A stretch of DNA of 7,240 bases from Planctomycetes bacterium UBA4800 (GCA_002402755.1 DHGK01000297.1:15261-22500), one strand, 5' to 3'. Positions 1-6,817 are shown, numbered from the stretch's first letter. Program-made: numbers and translations. The notes: generated by a model from the sequence alone, not told the origin.

Positions 1-7
1 GTTGTGT

Positions 8-243
8 AGGGGTGAGCAGGGACGCGGAGCGATTGCCGCCGCGAAGACCTCCGGTCCCCGCTCCCATCGCCTCGGCAGAGCCGCAATTGCGCAACGGACG
101 TGTTCATTGCGCGTTTCGACGCACGAGGGGTGAGCAGGGACGCCGAGCGGTTGCCGCCGCGGAGACCTCGGGTCCCCGCCTCCATAGCGTCGGCAGAGCC
201 GCAATTGCGCAACGGACGCGTTCATTGCGCGTTTCGACGCACG
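8..243. repeat. Two tandem copies of a 118-bp non-coding unit
   Basis: Copy 1 is 8-125 and copy 2 is 126-243. By hand alignment they differ at about 9 of 118 positions (about 92% identical) with no gaps. The last 40 or so bases of each unit are the best conserved and contain overlapping palindromes CGCAATTGCG (82-91 and 200-209) and TTGCGCAA. Bases 1-7 do not match the end of the unit, so the array appears to start at base 8; similarity stops after 243. The period is not a multiple of 3, so the reading frame shifts between copies, and codon structure is not convincing on either strand. It lies 3' of the dipeptidase gene. I do not recognise the family; an intergenic dispersed repeat is the most likely explanation. 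Confidence 0.9.
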
Positions 244-249
244 GGTTCA

Positions 250-265
250 CCGAGTATGTACTCGG
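250..265 (-). terminator. Small perfect hairpin just past the dipeptidase stop, possible weak terminator
   Basis: CCGAGTA (250-256) and TACTCGG (259-265) are exact reverse complements around a 2-nt centre. The hairpin lies about 10 nt downstream of the minus-strand dipeptidase stop codon and just outside the tandem repeat. No T-run follows it on the minus strand, so it is not a classic intrinsic terminator. It could be a 3'-end stabiliser or a protein-binding palindrome. Confidence 0.35.
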
Positions 266-274
266 CCGTGCATG

Positions 275-1315
275 TCAGCGCCACGTCCGCGCGAAGACGC
301 GCCGCCAGTTGCGGCTCGCGATCTTCGCGAGGTCGTCCGCGCCGAACCCGCGGCCTCGGAGCGCGTCGAGGAGGAGCGGCAGGCCCGCCGCGGAGCCGAG
401 CGCGCTCGGAATCGTGGCCCCATCGAAATCGGAACCGAAGCCCACGTGGTCGGCGCCGATGCGCGCGGCGATGTACTCGACGTGACGGACGATCTCCGCG
501 ATCGGCGTATCGGGCGTCGACTTGCCGTCGGCGCGGAGGAAGGCCGTGCAGAAGGTGACGCCGACGACGCCGTCCGAGGCGGCGACCGCGTCGAGCTGCG
601 CATCGGTGAGGTTGCGCGGCGATGGGCACAAGGCATGCGCGGCCGTGTGGCTGGCAACGAGCGGCGCGGTCGAGAGCGAAGCGACGTCGAAGAACCCGCG
701 CTCGTTGAGATGCGCGCAGTCGATGGCGATGCCGAGCTCGTTGCACGCGCGGACGAGCGCCGTGCCCGCGGCGGTGAGCCCGGGCCCCGTGTCGGGCGAG
801 TGGGGGAACGTGAAGGGCACGCCGTGGCCGAAGACGTTCGGCCGGCTCCAGGTGATGCCGAGCGAGCGCAGGCCGAGGCGGTGGAAGACCCACAGCGCAT
901 CCAGCTCGGCGTCGATGGCCTCGGCGCCCTCGAGGTGCAGCACGGCGGCGAAGACGTCGTCAGCGAGACACTGGTCGAGCTCCACGGTGCTGCGGACGAC
1001 CTTGAAGCTGCCGCGCGCGGCGGCTTCGAGCTTGCAGAGCCGGGCGAGGACGGTCGTGACGAACCGGTGCGCGTACGCCGGATCGATGGCCAGAGGCGCA
1101 TCGGACGCGACGGGAGCCCCTCCGGCGCCATCCGGCGGCCGCGGCACGTAGATCCCGCACACGCCTCCGACGAGCCCGCCGCGGCGCGCGCGCGGCAGAT
1201 CGACATGCCCCTCGCCGCTCTCGACGAAGAAGCAGCGCTCGCCTTCGGACTCCGTCGGCCGCACGCGCAGGAGGGTGTCGTTGTGTCCGTCGAAGACGGG
1301 TATGCGGTCGGTCAT
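275..1315 (-). CDS. Membrane dipeptidase-type metallopeptidase (peptidase family M19)
   Basis: A 346-residue protein of the M19 (renal dipeptidase) family: binuclear zinc enzymes on a TIM barrel that hydrolyse dipeptides, often tolerating a D-amino acid in the second position. The expected metal and active-site residues are visible in order: HND (H11, D13), the bridging glutamate in LHLEG (E129), histidines in DCAHLNE (H202) and ASHTAAH (H223), and FGSDFDG (D296). The C-terminal NWRRVF matches the family's usual ending. Length is normal. No signal peptide or membrane segment is present, so it should be cytosolic despite the family name. The ATG start is supported by GAGGAG (1323-1328) 7 nt upstream on the minus strand. 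It is divergent from the beta-helix gene and appears monocistronic. Likely role: peptide salvage or turnover; the exact substrate cannot be read from sequence. Confidence 0.93.
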   Translation of the reverse strand: MTDRIPVFDGHNDTLLRVRPTESEGERCFFVESGEGHVDLPRARRGGLVGGVCGIYVPRPPDGAGGAPVASDAPLAIDPAYAHRFVTTVLARLCKLEAAARGSFKVVRSTVELDQCLADDVFAAVLHLEGAEAIDAELDALWVFHRLGLRSLGITWSRPNVFGHGVPFTFPHSPDTGPGLTAAGTALVRACNELGIAIDCAHLNERGFFDVASLSTAPLVASHTAAHALCPSPRNLTDAQLDAVAASDGVVGVTFCTAFLRADGKSTPDTPIAEIVRHVEYIAARIGADHVGFGSDFDGATIPSALGSAAGLPLLLDALRGRGFGADDLAKIASRNWRRVFARTWR

Positions 1316-1360
1316 GGCGCTGCTCCTCGCGCAGCGGCTCGGTCGCCGGGCGCAGCGTGA

Positions 1361-1389
1361 ATCGTACCGGCGGCGGCCGGCGGCGGCAA
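1361..1389 (-). promoter_or_regulatory. Candidate sigma70-type promoter of the M19 dipeptidase
   Basis: Reading the minus strand, TTGCCG (1384-1389) and TACGAT (1361-1366) are separated by exactly 17 nt. The predicted transcription start is near 1354, giving a leader of about 40 nt with a good ribosome binding site. The 17-nt spacer is made only of G and C. Each box matches consensus at 4 of 6 positions. Support comes from the same architecture recurring before the other genes here. Confidence 0.5.
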
Positions 1390-1432
1390 GGCGGGCGGTC
1401 GCGGCGGCGCGATCGCTGTCCGGGCTTCGGTC

Positions 1433-1461
1433 TTGATCCTGCCGCCCGAGGCGACTACCAT
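1433..1461 (+). promoter_or_regulatory. Candidate sigma70-type promoter of the beta-helix gene
   Basis: TTGATC (1433-1438), a 17-nt spacer, then TACCAT (1456-1461). The predicted start is near 1468, giving a leader of about 84 nt before the ATG at 1552. This placement makes any translation start upstream of about 1468 unlikely. The leader holds a short hairpin, CGCCC-TCGT-GGGCG (1489-1502), of unknown meaning. The promoter is back to back with the dipeptidase promoter, so one regulator could act on both. Confidence 0.45.
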
Positions 1462-1551
1462 TCGCTCGGCAAGGCCGTCCGGCTTTTCCGCCCTCGTGGG
1501 CGTGCCGCGCGGCCGGGTCGTCAGGATCATCAAGTCCCGCGGAGCTTTGGC

Positions 1552-3462
1552 ATGCCGTTTCTCGCGAGCCTCGCCGCAGCCTTCGTGTGCAGCGCCGCCG
1601 GCGCCGGCTGGCAGGACCACGTCGCCCCGAACGCGGCCTACGTGCGCGCGAAGCAGCGGCCGGCCTTCAGCATGGATGCCCCCGTCGGGCTCGTCGCCTC
1701 CGAGGAAACCAGGCAGGCGCAGCGCGACGCCGCGGAGAAGCTGCGGGCGGCGTTCTCCCGGGCGCAGTCGGGCGGCGATGGGGTCTTCACGATCGCCCCC
1801 GGCGAGTACCGCTTCGCCGGCAATCGGGGGTTCACGATCGACGGCGCCGCCGGGTGCACGATCGTCGCCCGGGGCGTGACCTTCTGGTTCGAGCGGCCGG
1901 CCTCGATGCTGGCGGCGGATCCCAAGGGCCTCGTTCTCAGCAACTGCCGGAACGTGACGATCAGGGGCCTGAAGATCGACTTCGATCCGCCGGTCTACGT
2001 GCAGGCCGAGATCCTGGCGCTGGACGAGGCGCCGCCGGGCTTGCGGGTGGCGATCGATCCCGCCTTCCCCGATGCCGAGATGGGTCCGGGCTCCTTCTTC
2101 CTCTACCGGCGCGACGGCGGCTGGATCCGGCACGGCTACCTGTCCCACCGCGGGACGCGGAGGCTGGAGGGCCGGACGCACCGCGTGGAGCTTGCCGACG
2201 CGCGGGTCTTCCAGGCTCTGCGCGAGGGCGGAAGCCCGGTCGGCCCCGGCGACTACATCGCACTCCCCTGGCGCCGCGGCAAGGGGATCCACGTGTATCG
2301 CTGCGAGCAGTGCACGCTGGAGGATGTCGACGAGTACGCGTCGCCGGGAATGGGCATTCTCGAGCAGCAGGGGAAGGGAGGGAACGTCTACCGGCGCGTT
2401 CGGATCATCCCTCCGCCCGGAACCCGCCGCCTGCATGCCTGCGCCGCCGATGGGTTCCACAACGCGCAGACCGACCGCGGCCCGCAGCTCATCGAGTGCG
2501 AGATCACGGGCACGAGCGACGACTTCTTCAACCTGCACGGGCATTTCGGCGTGGTGTGGCGGCGGCTCGATGCCCGGCGGTTCGTCATCGGCCAGGCGAA
2601 CCTCGGCGAGCTCGACGCGGGCGAGACGCTGACGTTCTACGACGACGAGACCGTCGCGCTCCTGGGAAAAGCGCGGGCGGTCGCTATCGAGCGGCTGAGC
2701 GACAAGGCTCTCGCCGCGGCGTGCGACGCGGTCGTCCTGCCGAACCACGCCGACAGGAACTACCACATCGTCACGCTGGACAAGGAGCCGGCGCTCGCCG
2801 CCGGGGACCTCGCGGCCCTCGACCGCTTCCGGAGCGCGGGCTTCCTCATCCGGGACTGCTACTTCCACGACGCCATGGCCCGGTGCCTGATCAACGGCGC
2901 GGGCGGCGGGAGGATCGCCGGCAACGTGATCGAGCGGTCCGCGTGGGGGCTCGTCGTGCACTTCGAGACCTGGCAGTACTTCGAGGGGCCGATGCCCGCG
3001 AATCTCGAGATCGCGGGCAATGTGTTCGCGGGGATCCGGGACCCGCTGCTCCCGCACCACGGGACGGCCATCACCGTGACCATGGTGCCGGCGAACGGCG
3101 GGTATCTGCGCACGGCGCGCCCGATCGAGAACATCAGGATCACGGGCAACCGCATCGAGGGGACGGGCGGCTTCGGGATCGTGGTGACGAACACCGACGG
3201 CGCCCTGATCGCCGGCAACACGATCGCGGGCGCCATGTACCGGCCGGCCGAGACGGGCGGCGATCTCGGGACGATCCAGTTCCTCATCGGGCACCCGAAC
3301 TACTTCCAGGGGAAGGCGCGGCGGGCGGCTATCAGCCTGTGGTCATCGAGCGACGTCGCGGTGCGTGGCAACCGCATCGTCGATCCCGGCGGGTTCCTGG
3401 CGGACGGGCCGCTCCAGATCGGCGAGGGCTGCGAGAGGATCTCCGTCGCGGACCGAGAGTGA
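1552..3462 (+). CDS. Exported right-handed parallel beta-helix protein, possibly a glycoside hydrolase or lyase (GH110-like layout)
   Basis: The reading frame is open further upstream, but the ATG at 1552 is preferred: it has GGAG (1541-1544) 7 nt upstream, begins a signal-peptide-like stretch (residues 1-19, ending SAAGAG), and lies downstream of the candidate promoter. The product is 636 residues. Residues 78-145 form the first helix turns (FTIAPGEYRF, NVTIRGLKIDF). Residues 150-245 look like an inserted beta domain with few repeats. From 246 on there is a long ladder of beta-helix turns with GN(V/R/T)(I/F) asparagine motifs near 457-460, 489-492, 532-535, 555-558 and 606-609. The segment ITGTSDDFFNLHGHF (318-332), the following FYDDET and the later YFHDAMAR...WQYFEGP stretch resemble the order seen in GH110 alpha-1,3-galactosidases; that link is inference from memory. 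The fold is secure; the substrate is not. The signal peptide lacks a basic N-terminal residue, which is unusual. Confidence 0.82.
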   Translation: MPFLASLAAAFVCSAAGAGWQDHVAPNAAYVRAKQRPAFSMDAPVGLVASEETRQAQRDAAEKLRAAFSRAQSGGDGVFTIAPGEYRFAGNRGFTIDGAAGCTIVARGVTFWFERPASMLAADPKGLVLSNCRNVTIRGLKIDFDPPVYVQAEILALDEAPPGLRVAIDPAFPDAEMGPGSFFLYRRDGGWIRHGYLSHRGTRRLEGRTHRVELADARVFQALREGGSPVGPGDYIALPWRRGKGIHVYRCEQCTLEDVDEYASPGMGILEQQGKGGNVYRRVRIIPPPGTRRLHACAADGFHNAQTDRGPQLIECEITGTSDDFFNLHGHFGVVWRRLDARRFVIGQANLGELDAGETLTFYDDETVALLGKARAVAIERLSDKALAAACDAVVLPNHADRNYHIVTLDKEPALAAGDLAALDRFRSAGFLIRDCYFHDAMARCLINGAGGGRIAGNVIERSAWGLVVHFETWQYFEGPMPANLEIAGNVFAGIRDPLLPHHGTAITVTMVPANGGYLRTARPIENIRITGNRIEGTGGFGIVVTNTDGALIAGNTIAGAMYRPAETGGDLGTIQFLIGHPNYFQGKARRAAISLWSSSDVAVRGNRIVDPGGFLADGPLQIGEGCERISVADRE

Positions 3463-3485
3463 CCTTCCGGGGCCGTGCGCTCCGC

Positions 3486-3514
3486 TTGGCAGGCTTCCTT
3501 CACGCTTCTATAAT
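3486..3514 (+). promoter_or_regulatory. Strong sigma70-type promoter of iorAB
   Basis: TTGGCA (3486-3491), a 17-nt spacer, then a perfect TATAAT (3509-3514). The predicted transcription start is near 3521, giving a leader of about 60 nt to the iorA ATG. It is the best promoter match in the window and stands out in such GC-rich DNA. It shows that iorAB is transcribed independently of the beta-helix gene ending 23 nt upstream of the -35 box. Confidence 0.75.
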
Positions 3515-3527
3515 CGACCTCTTCGCG

Positions 3528-3546
3528 GCGGCACGCGGCGTGCCGC
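3528..3546 (+). promoter_or_regulatory. GC-rich hairpin in the iorA 5' leader
   Basis: GCGGCACG (3528-3535) pairs perfectly with CGTGCCGC (3539-3546) around a 3-nt loop, about 7 nt after the predicted transcription start. No T-run follows it. It could stabilise the 5' end of the iorAB transcript, act as an operator just downstream of the promoter, or help end transcription from the beta-helix gene. The fold is clear on paper; the role is inferred. Confidence 0.45.
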
Positions 3547-3572
3547 GCGGCAATGCCTGTCCCCGAACCCGC

Positions 3573-3577
3573 AGGAG
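3573..3577 (+). promoter_or_regulatory. Closely spaced ribosome binding site of iorA
   Basis: AGGAG lies only 3 nt before the ATG at 3581, shorter than the usual 5-9 nt. No alternative in-frame start with a better site is present nearby, and the protein from this ATG begins where IorA homologues typically begin. The start is therefore accepted, but initiation may be less efficient than the strong promoter suggests. Confidence 0.55.
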
Positions 3578-3580
3578 CCC

Positions 3581-5164
3581 ATGCAGCACACACGTCTCTT
3601 CCTCGGCGACGAAGCCATAGCCCAGGCGGCCCTCGACGCGGGCATACGCGGCGCGTACGCGTACCCCGGGACGCCCTCGACGGAGATCCTGGAGTACATT
3701 CAGAGGGCGCCGGAGGCCGCGGCGCGCAACGTGCACCGCGCGTGGAGCGCGAACGAGAAGACGGCCATGGAGGAGGCGCTCGGCGTCTCCTGGGCCGGGA
3801 AGCGCGCCATGGCGTGCATGAAGCACGTCGGACTCAACGTCGCCGCCGACCCCTTCGTCAACGCGGCGATCACGGGCGCGAACGGCGGCCTGCTGGTCGT
3901 CGCCGCCGACGACCCCTCCATGCACTCCAGCCAGAACGAGCAGGATTCGCGCTTCTACGCGAAGTTCGCGATGGTGCCGCTGCTGGAGCCCTCCTCCCAG
4001 CAGGAGGCCTACGACATGGTGTGGGCGGGCCTGGAGCTTTCCGAGAAGCTCCGCGTCCCCGTCGTCCTGCGGGTGACGACGCGCCTCGCGCACTCGCGGG
4101 CCGACGTGCGCGTCCGGGCGCCGCGCCCGGAGAACCCGCTCTCCTTGCCGCCCGACTCGCGGCAGTACACGCTGCTTCCCGCAAACGCCAGGCGCAACTA
4201 CGCGGCGCTGCTCCGCAAGCAGCGCGACATGATCGAGGCGGCCGAGGCGTCGGAGTTCAACGCGGCGCTGGACGGCGCCGACACGTCGCTCGGCATCATC
4301 GCGGCCGGCATCGCGATCAACTACCTGCGCGAGAACTACCCGGGCGGCGCGTGCCCGTACCCCGTCGTCAAGGTCTGCCAGTACCCGGTCCCCGAGGCGC
4401 CCATCGCGCGCCTCATCGAGCGCTGCCGGCGGATACTGGTGCTGGAGGAAGGCGCCCCGTACATCGAGGAGATGGTGCGCGGCCATTTCCGGAAGAGCCC
4501 CGAGGTGCGCGGCAGGCTCGACGGCGCGCTCCCGCGCGCGGGCGAGCTCACGCCCGACGACGTGGCGACGGCGCTCGGGCTCAAGGAGCCGCCGGCGCTG
4601 AAGCTCGCCGAGGTCGTCAAGGCGCGGCCGCCGCAGCTCTGCCGCGGCTGCCCGCACGCCGACACGTACAGGTTTCTGAACGAGGCGCTGCGCGCGTACC
4701 CGGGCAGCCGCCCGCTCTCGGACATCGGCTGCTACACGCTCGGCGCGCTGCCGCCCTACGATGCGATCCACAGTTGCGTCGACATGGGCGCGTCGATCAC
4801 GATGGCCAAGGGCGCGGCCGACGCGGGCGTGCGGCCCGCGGTCGCGGTCATCGGCGACTCGACGTTCACGCACTCGGGCATCACCGGGCTCCTGGACGCC
4901 GCGCACGAGAACACCCCCATGACGGTGCTTGTTCTCGACAACGACACGGTCGGCATGACGGGCGGCCAGGAGTCGCTGAGCTCGGGGCGCCTCGAGGGCA
5001 TCGTGGCCGGCCTCGGCGTCGACCCCGCGCACATGCGAGTCCTGACGCCGCTTCCCAAGAACCACGATGAGAACGTGAAGGCGCTCGCCGAAGAGCTCGC
5101 GTACGAGGGCCTGTCGGTGGTGATCTGCCGCCGCGCGTGCATCCAGATTCGAAAGCGACAGTGA
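3581..5164 (+). CDS. iorA: Indolepyruvate ferredoxin oxidoreductase alpha subunit lacking the C-terminal 4Fe-4S domain
   Basis: A 527-residue thiamine diphosphate-dependent subunit that, with IorB, oxidatively decarboxylates aryl pyruvates (from aromatic amino acid transamination) to aryl-acetyl-CoA in the cytosol. The N-terminal pyrimidine-binding domain shows YAYPGTPSTEI (27-37), NEKTAMEEA (58-66) and the HSSQNEQDSR stretch (115-124). A middle transketolase C-like domain spans roughly 230-310. The TPP-binding domain has LCRGCPHAD (353-361), DIGCYTLG (381-388), GDSTFTHSG (425-433) and DNDTVGMTGGQ (453-463). Usual family members continue for another 60 or more residues with a ferredoxin-like domain carrying two CxxCxxCxxxC clusters. 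Here the protein stops at VICRRACIQIRKRQ, and iorB begins 2 nt later, so no frame holds the missing domain. Electrons must leave through another protein, or the enzyme is a divergent relative. Family assignment is secure; the exact 2-oxoacid is inferred. Confidence 0.92.
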   Translation: MQHTRLFLGDEAIAQAALDAGIRGAYAYPGTPSTEILEYIQRAPEAAARNVHRAWSANEKTAMEEALGVSWAGKRAMACMKHVGLNVAADPFVNAAITGANGGLLVVAADDPSMHSSQNEQDSRFYAKFAMVPLLEPSSQQEAYDMVWAGLELSEKLRVPVVLRVTTRLAHSRADVRVRAPRPENPLSLPPDSRQYTLLPANARRNYAALLRKQRDMIEAAEASEFNAALDGADTSLGIIAAGIAINYLRENYPGGACPYPVVKVCQYPVPEAPIARLIERCRRILVLEEGAPYIEEMVRGHFRKSPEVRGRLDGALPRAGELTPDDVATALGLKEPPALKLAEVVKARPPQLCRGCPHADTYRFLNEALRAYPGSRPLSDIGCYTLGALPPYDAIHSCVDMGASITMAKGAADAGVRPAVAVIGDSTFTHSGITGLLDAAHENTPMTVLVLDNDTVGMTGGQESLSSGRLEGIVAGLGVDPAHMRVLTPLPKNHDENVKALAEELAYEGLSVVICRRACIQIRKRQ

Positions 5165-5166
5165 GC

Positions 5167-5754
5167 ATGAAGCACGACATTCTGATCGCGGGCGTCGGCG
5201 GGCAGGGGATTCTCACGATCGCGACCATCCTCGGCCGCGCCGCGGTCCGGGAGGGGCTGCACCTCAAGCAGTGCGAGGTGCACGGCATGGCGCAGCGCGG
5301 CGGCGCCGTCTACTCGCACATGCGGCTCTCGTCGGGCGCGATCTGGTCCGACATGATCCCCTGCGGCGGGGCGGACATGCTGATCGCCATGGAGCCCATG
5401 GAGGCGCTGCGCTACGCCGCGTGGCTCGCGCCCGAGGGCTGGCTCATCGCCAACGAGGAGCCGGTCGTCAACATTCCCGACTACCCCGAGCCCGAGCGCG
5501 TCCACGCCGAGATCCGCGCGCGGCCGCGCCACGTGCTCTTCAACGCGACGGAGCTGGCGACGAAGGCGGGCGCCTCGCGCGCGGCCAACGTGGCGCTCCT
5601 CGGCGCGGCCTCGTACTTCATGCAGATGCCCGCGGCCGCGTTCGAGCAGGCGATCGCCGACCAGTTCGCCTCCAAGGGCGACAAGGTCGTCGGCGCGAAC
5701 CTGGCGGTCTTCAAGGCGGCGCGGGAGCTGGCCGAATCCCGCGCGGCGAAGTGA
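5167..5754 (+). CDS. iorB: Indolepyruvate ferredoxin oxidoreductase beta subunit
   Basis: A 195-residue subunit, the normal length for IorB, corresponding to the gamma domain of pyruvate ferredoxin oxidoreductases. The N-terminal ILIAGVGGQGI (5-15) is the glycine-rich fold signature, followed by the highly conserved EVHGMAQRGGAVYSHMR stretch (37-53) and an AMEPMEALRY helix (74-83). There are no Fe-S cysteine motifs, as expected for this subunit. The ATG lies 2 nt after the iorA stop, with no strong ribosome binding site of its own, suggesting translational coupling; an in-frame GTG at 5161 overlapping the iorA stop is an alternative start. It forms a two-gene operon with iorA. Because IorB normally relies on IorA for all iron-sulfur clusters, the complex as encoded here has no visible cluster. 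Confidence 0.93.
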   Translation: MKHDILIAGVGGQGILTIATILGRAAVREGLHLKQCEVHGMAQRGGAVYSHMRLSSGAIWSDMIPCGGADMLIAMEPMEALRYAAWLAPEGWLIANEEPVVNIPDYPEPERVHAEIRARPRHVLFNATELATKAGASRAANVALLGAASYFMQMPAAAFEQAIADQFASKGDKVVGANLAVFKAARELAESRAAK

Positions 5755-5756
5755 AC

Positions 5757-5816
5757 GACGGCGGAAGGCCGTCTCCGTGCAGCTCGCCGGCCGGCGTTCG
5801 ACGCCTTCAGGGCGTC
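5757..5816. terminator. Hairpins in the convergent iorB / mutarotase-like gap
   Basis: Three short perfect stems are packed here: GACGGC/GCCGTC (5757-5762 and 5768-5773), GGCGT/ACGCC (5793-5797 and 5801-5805), and the mutually exclusive GACGCC/GGCGTC (5800-5805 and 5811-5816), which overlaps the last codons of the minus-strand gene. None is followed by a T-run on either strand. Their place between two converging genes suggests a bidirectional 3'-end or attenuating structure, but in GC-rich DNA such short stems also occur by chance. Confidence 0.35.
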
Positions 5817-6805
5817 TCGATGGTGTAGAGAACATAGGTGGACTTCCACCGTTCCTGCGCGCCCGGCGCGATGCGCAGCAGAACGTAGTTCTCCGGGCAG
5901 ACGGTCGTACGGATGCTCCAGAAGTTGAGCCGGAAGAGCGGACGGTCGACGGAGATTCTCACGCCTGCGCCGGCCCTGCGATTCTCGATGACGATTTCGT
6001 GATCGCTCGCCGCGGAGCCGAACCCTTCCAGTCCCGTGAAGATGTCCTGGTCACGCAGCTCAACCTGATAGCCGAGCTGCGTGCCCTCGATTCGGAGGAG
6101 ATTCTTGAGGTCGTGCGTCGCCTTCGGCGGGAAGGGAAAACGCACCGTGACGTCGGGGCCGCTCGGCAGGCGGTCGATCGTGAAGAAGTTGTGGTTGTAC
6201 TGGCTGGTCTCGATGCTCCTGGCGCCCGTGTTCTCAAGGACGTGATCGATCGTGAAACCGGGGGGCTCGCCGGTCAGCCGGATCGTCTTCGTGTAGCGGT
6301 AGGCCATGCCGCGCGGGCCCGCCAGCTCGTGCCGGAACTCGATTGCATCGTCCGTGCGGCGGACCTTCCAGGTTCCGGGATCGAGGAGCGTGTACGTGCC
6401 GTTCCAGCGGTATGCGGGCTCTGCGGGTTTTTCCAGGACGCCGATCCCGATCTTGACGAACCCCTTCCCCGGCGCCGCCTCCTCGTAGCCCCACGGCAGA
6501 TCGCCGGTCTGGAACGACTCGACGGGGCCGCAGATGCGGTCGTGCAGCAGAGGGTCATCGGACTCCTGCCATTCCCCGAAGTACTCGTGTCCCTTGTACG
6601 TCAGGCGCGACACGACGCCCGACCAATCGAAGCGCGAGCCGCGGTAGTATCCCTTCACCGGATCGGGGAGATACAGCGACATCGTCACCACGCCGTTCGA
6701 AATGGTGACCTGCGGGTGCGGACTCTCCGGGGTGGACGCCGCGAGGGCCTGACCTGCACACAGGAAAACCGCGACCGCAATCGGTAGCATGCGTCGTGTC
6801 GACAC
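5807..6805 (-). CDS. Exported galactose-mutarotase-like (aldose 1-epimerase fold) protein of unknown substrate
   Basis: A 332-residue protein with a clear signal peptide: RR at 4-5, hydrophobic core 7-21 and an ALA-A cleavage site near 22-23, giving a periplasmic or secreted product. The mature part is beta-rich, with motifs common in carbohydrate-binding mutarotase folds: SRLTYKGHEYFGEW (66-79), the early GPVESF (93-98), SQYNHNFFTID (201-211, where H205 resembles the NHxYF histidine of aldose 1-epimerases), and a closing LRIAPGAQERWKSTYVLYT (310-328) resembling the family's PGE...Y end. I cannot place the catalytic glutamate confidently: the segment where it is expected reads NFWSIRTTVCPEN. 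It may therefore bind or reshape sugars without being a standard epimerase. It is convergent with iorB and divergent from the GH43 gene, a setting that supports a carbohydrate role. The start is GTG, decided by the ribosome binding site. Confidence 0.8.
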   Translation of the reverse strand: MSTRRMLPIAVAVFLCAGQALAASTPESPHPQVTISNGVVTMSLYLPDPVKGYYRGSRFDWSGVVSRLTYKGHEYFGEWQESDDPLLHDRICGPVESFQTGDLPWGYEEAAPGKGFVKIGIGVLEKPAEPAYRWNGTYTLLDPGTWKVRRTDDAIEFRHELAGPRGMAYRYTKTIRLTGEPPGFTIDHVLENTGARSIETSQYNHNFFTIDRLPSGPDVTVRFPFPPKATHDLKNLLRIEGTQLGYQVELRDQDIFTGLEGFGSAASDHEIVIENRRAGAGVRISVDRPLFRLNFWSIRTTVCPENYVLLRIAPGAQERWKSTYVLYTIETP

Positions 6806-6811
6806 CGCGCG

Positions 6812-6817
6812 CTCCTT
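6812..6817 (-). promoter_or_regulatory. Ribosome binding site fixing the GTG start of the mutarotase-like gene
   Basis: On the minus strand AAGGAG lies 6 nt before the GTG at 6805-6803. The next in-frame ATG (5 codons later) would lose both this spacing and the basic residues R4 and R5 of the signal peptide, so GTG is the better start. Confidence 0.75.

Noticed and set aside
8..243. CRISPR array
   Set aside because: There are only two copies, the units are contiguous with no spacers, and no cas genes are nearby.
12..558. Plus-strand frames running through the tandem repeat into the dipeptidase region as possible small proteins
   Set aside because: The 118-bp period changes frame between copies, the translations are Arg-rich without motifs, and they overlap the secure minus-strand dipeptidase.
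1316..1551. Riboswitch or small RNA in the divergent region
   Set aside because: The sequence is mostly CGG-rich low-complexity DNA with short stems only; no recognisable aptamer core is visible.
1312..3294. A long open frame (660 codons) antisense to the beta-helix gene, and similar long frames antisense to or overlapping iorA and the other genes
   Set aside because: Such frames arise because GC-rich codons rarely give stops in other frames. The translations are Arg/Pro/Ala-rich with no domain or motif, while the opposite strand encodes well-recognised families.
5100..5300. Frameshifted or separately encoded ferredoxin domain of IorA
   Set aside because: No frame across the iorA-iorB junction shows a CxxCxxCxxxC pattern, and iorB begins 2 nt after the iorA stop with its normal N-terminus.
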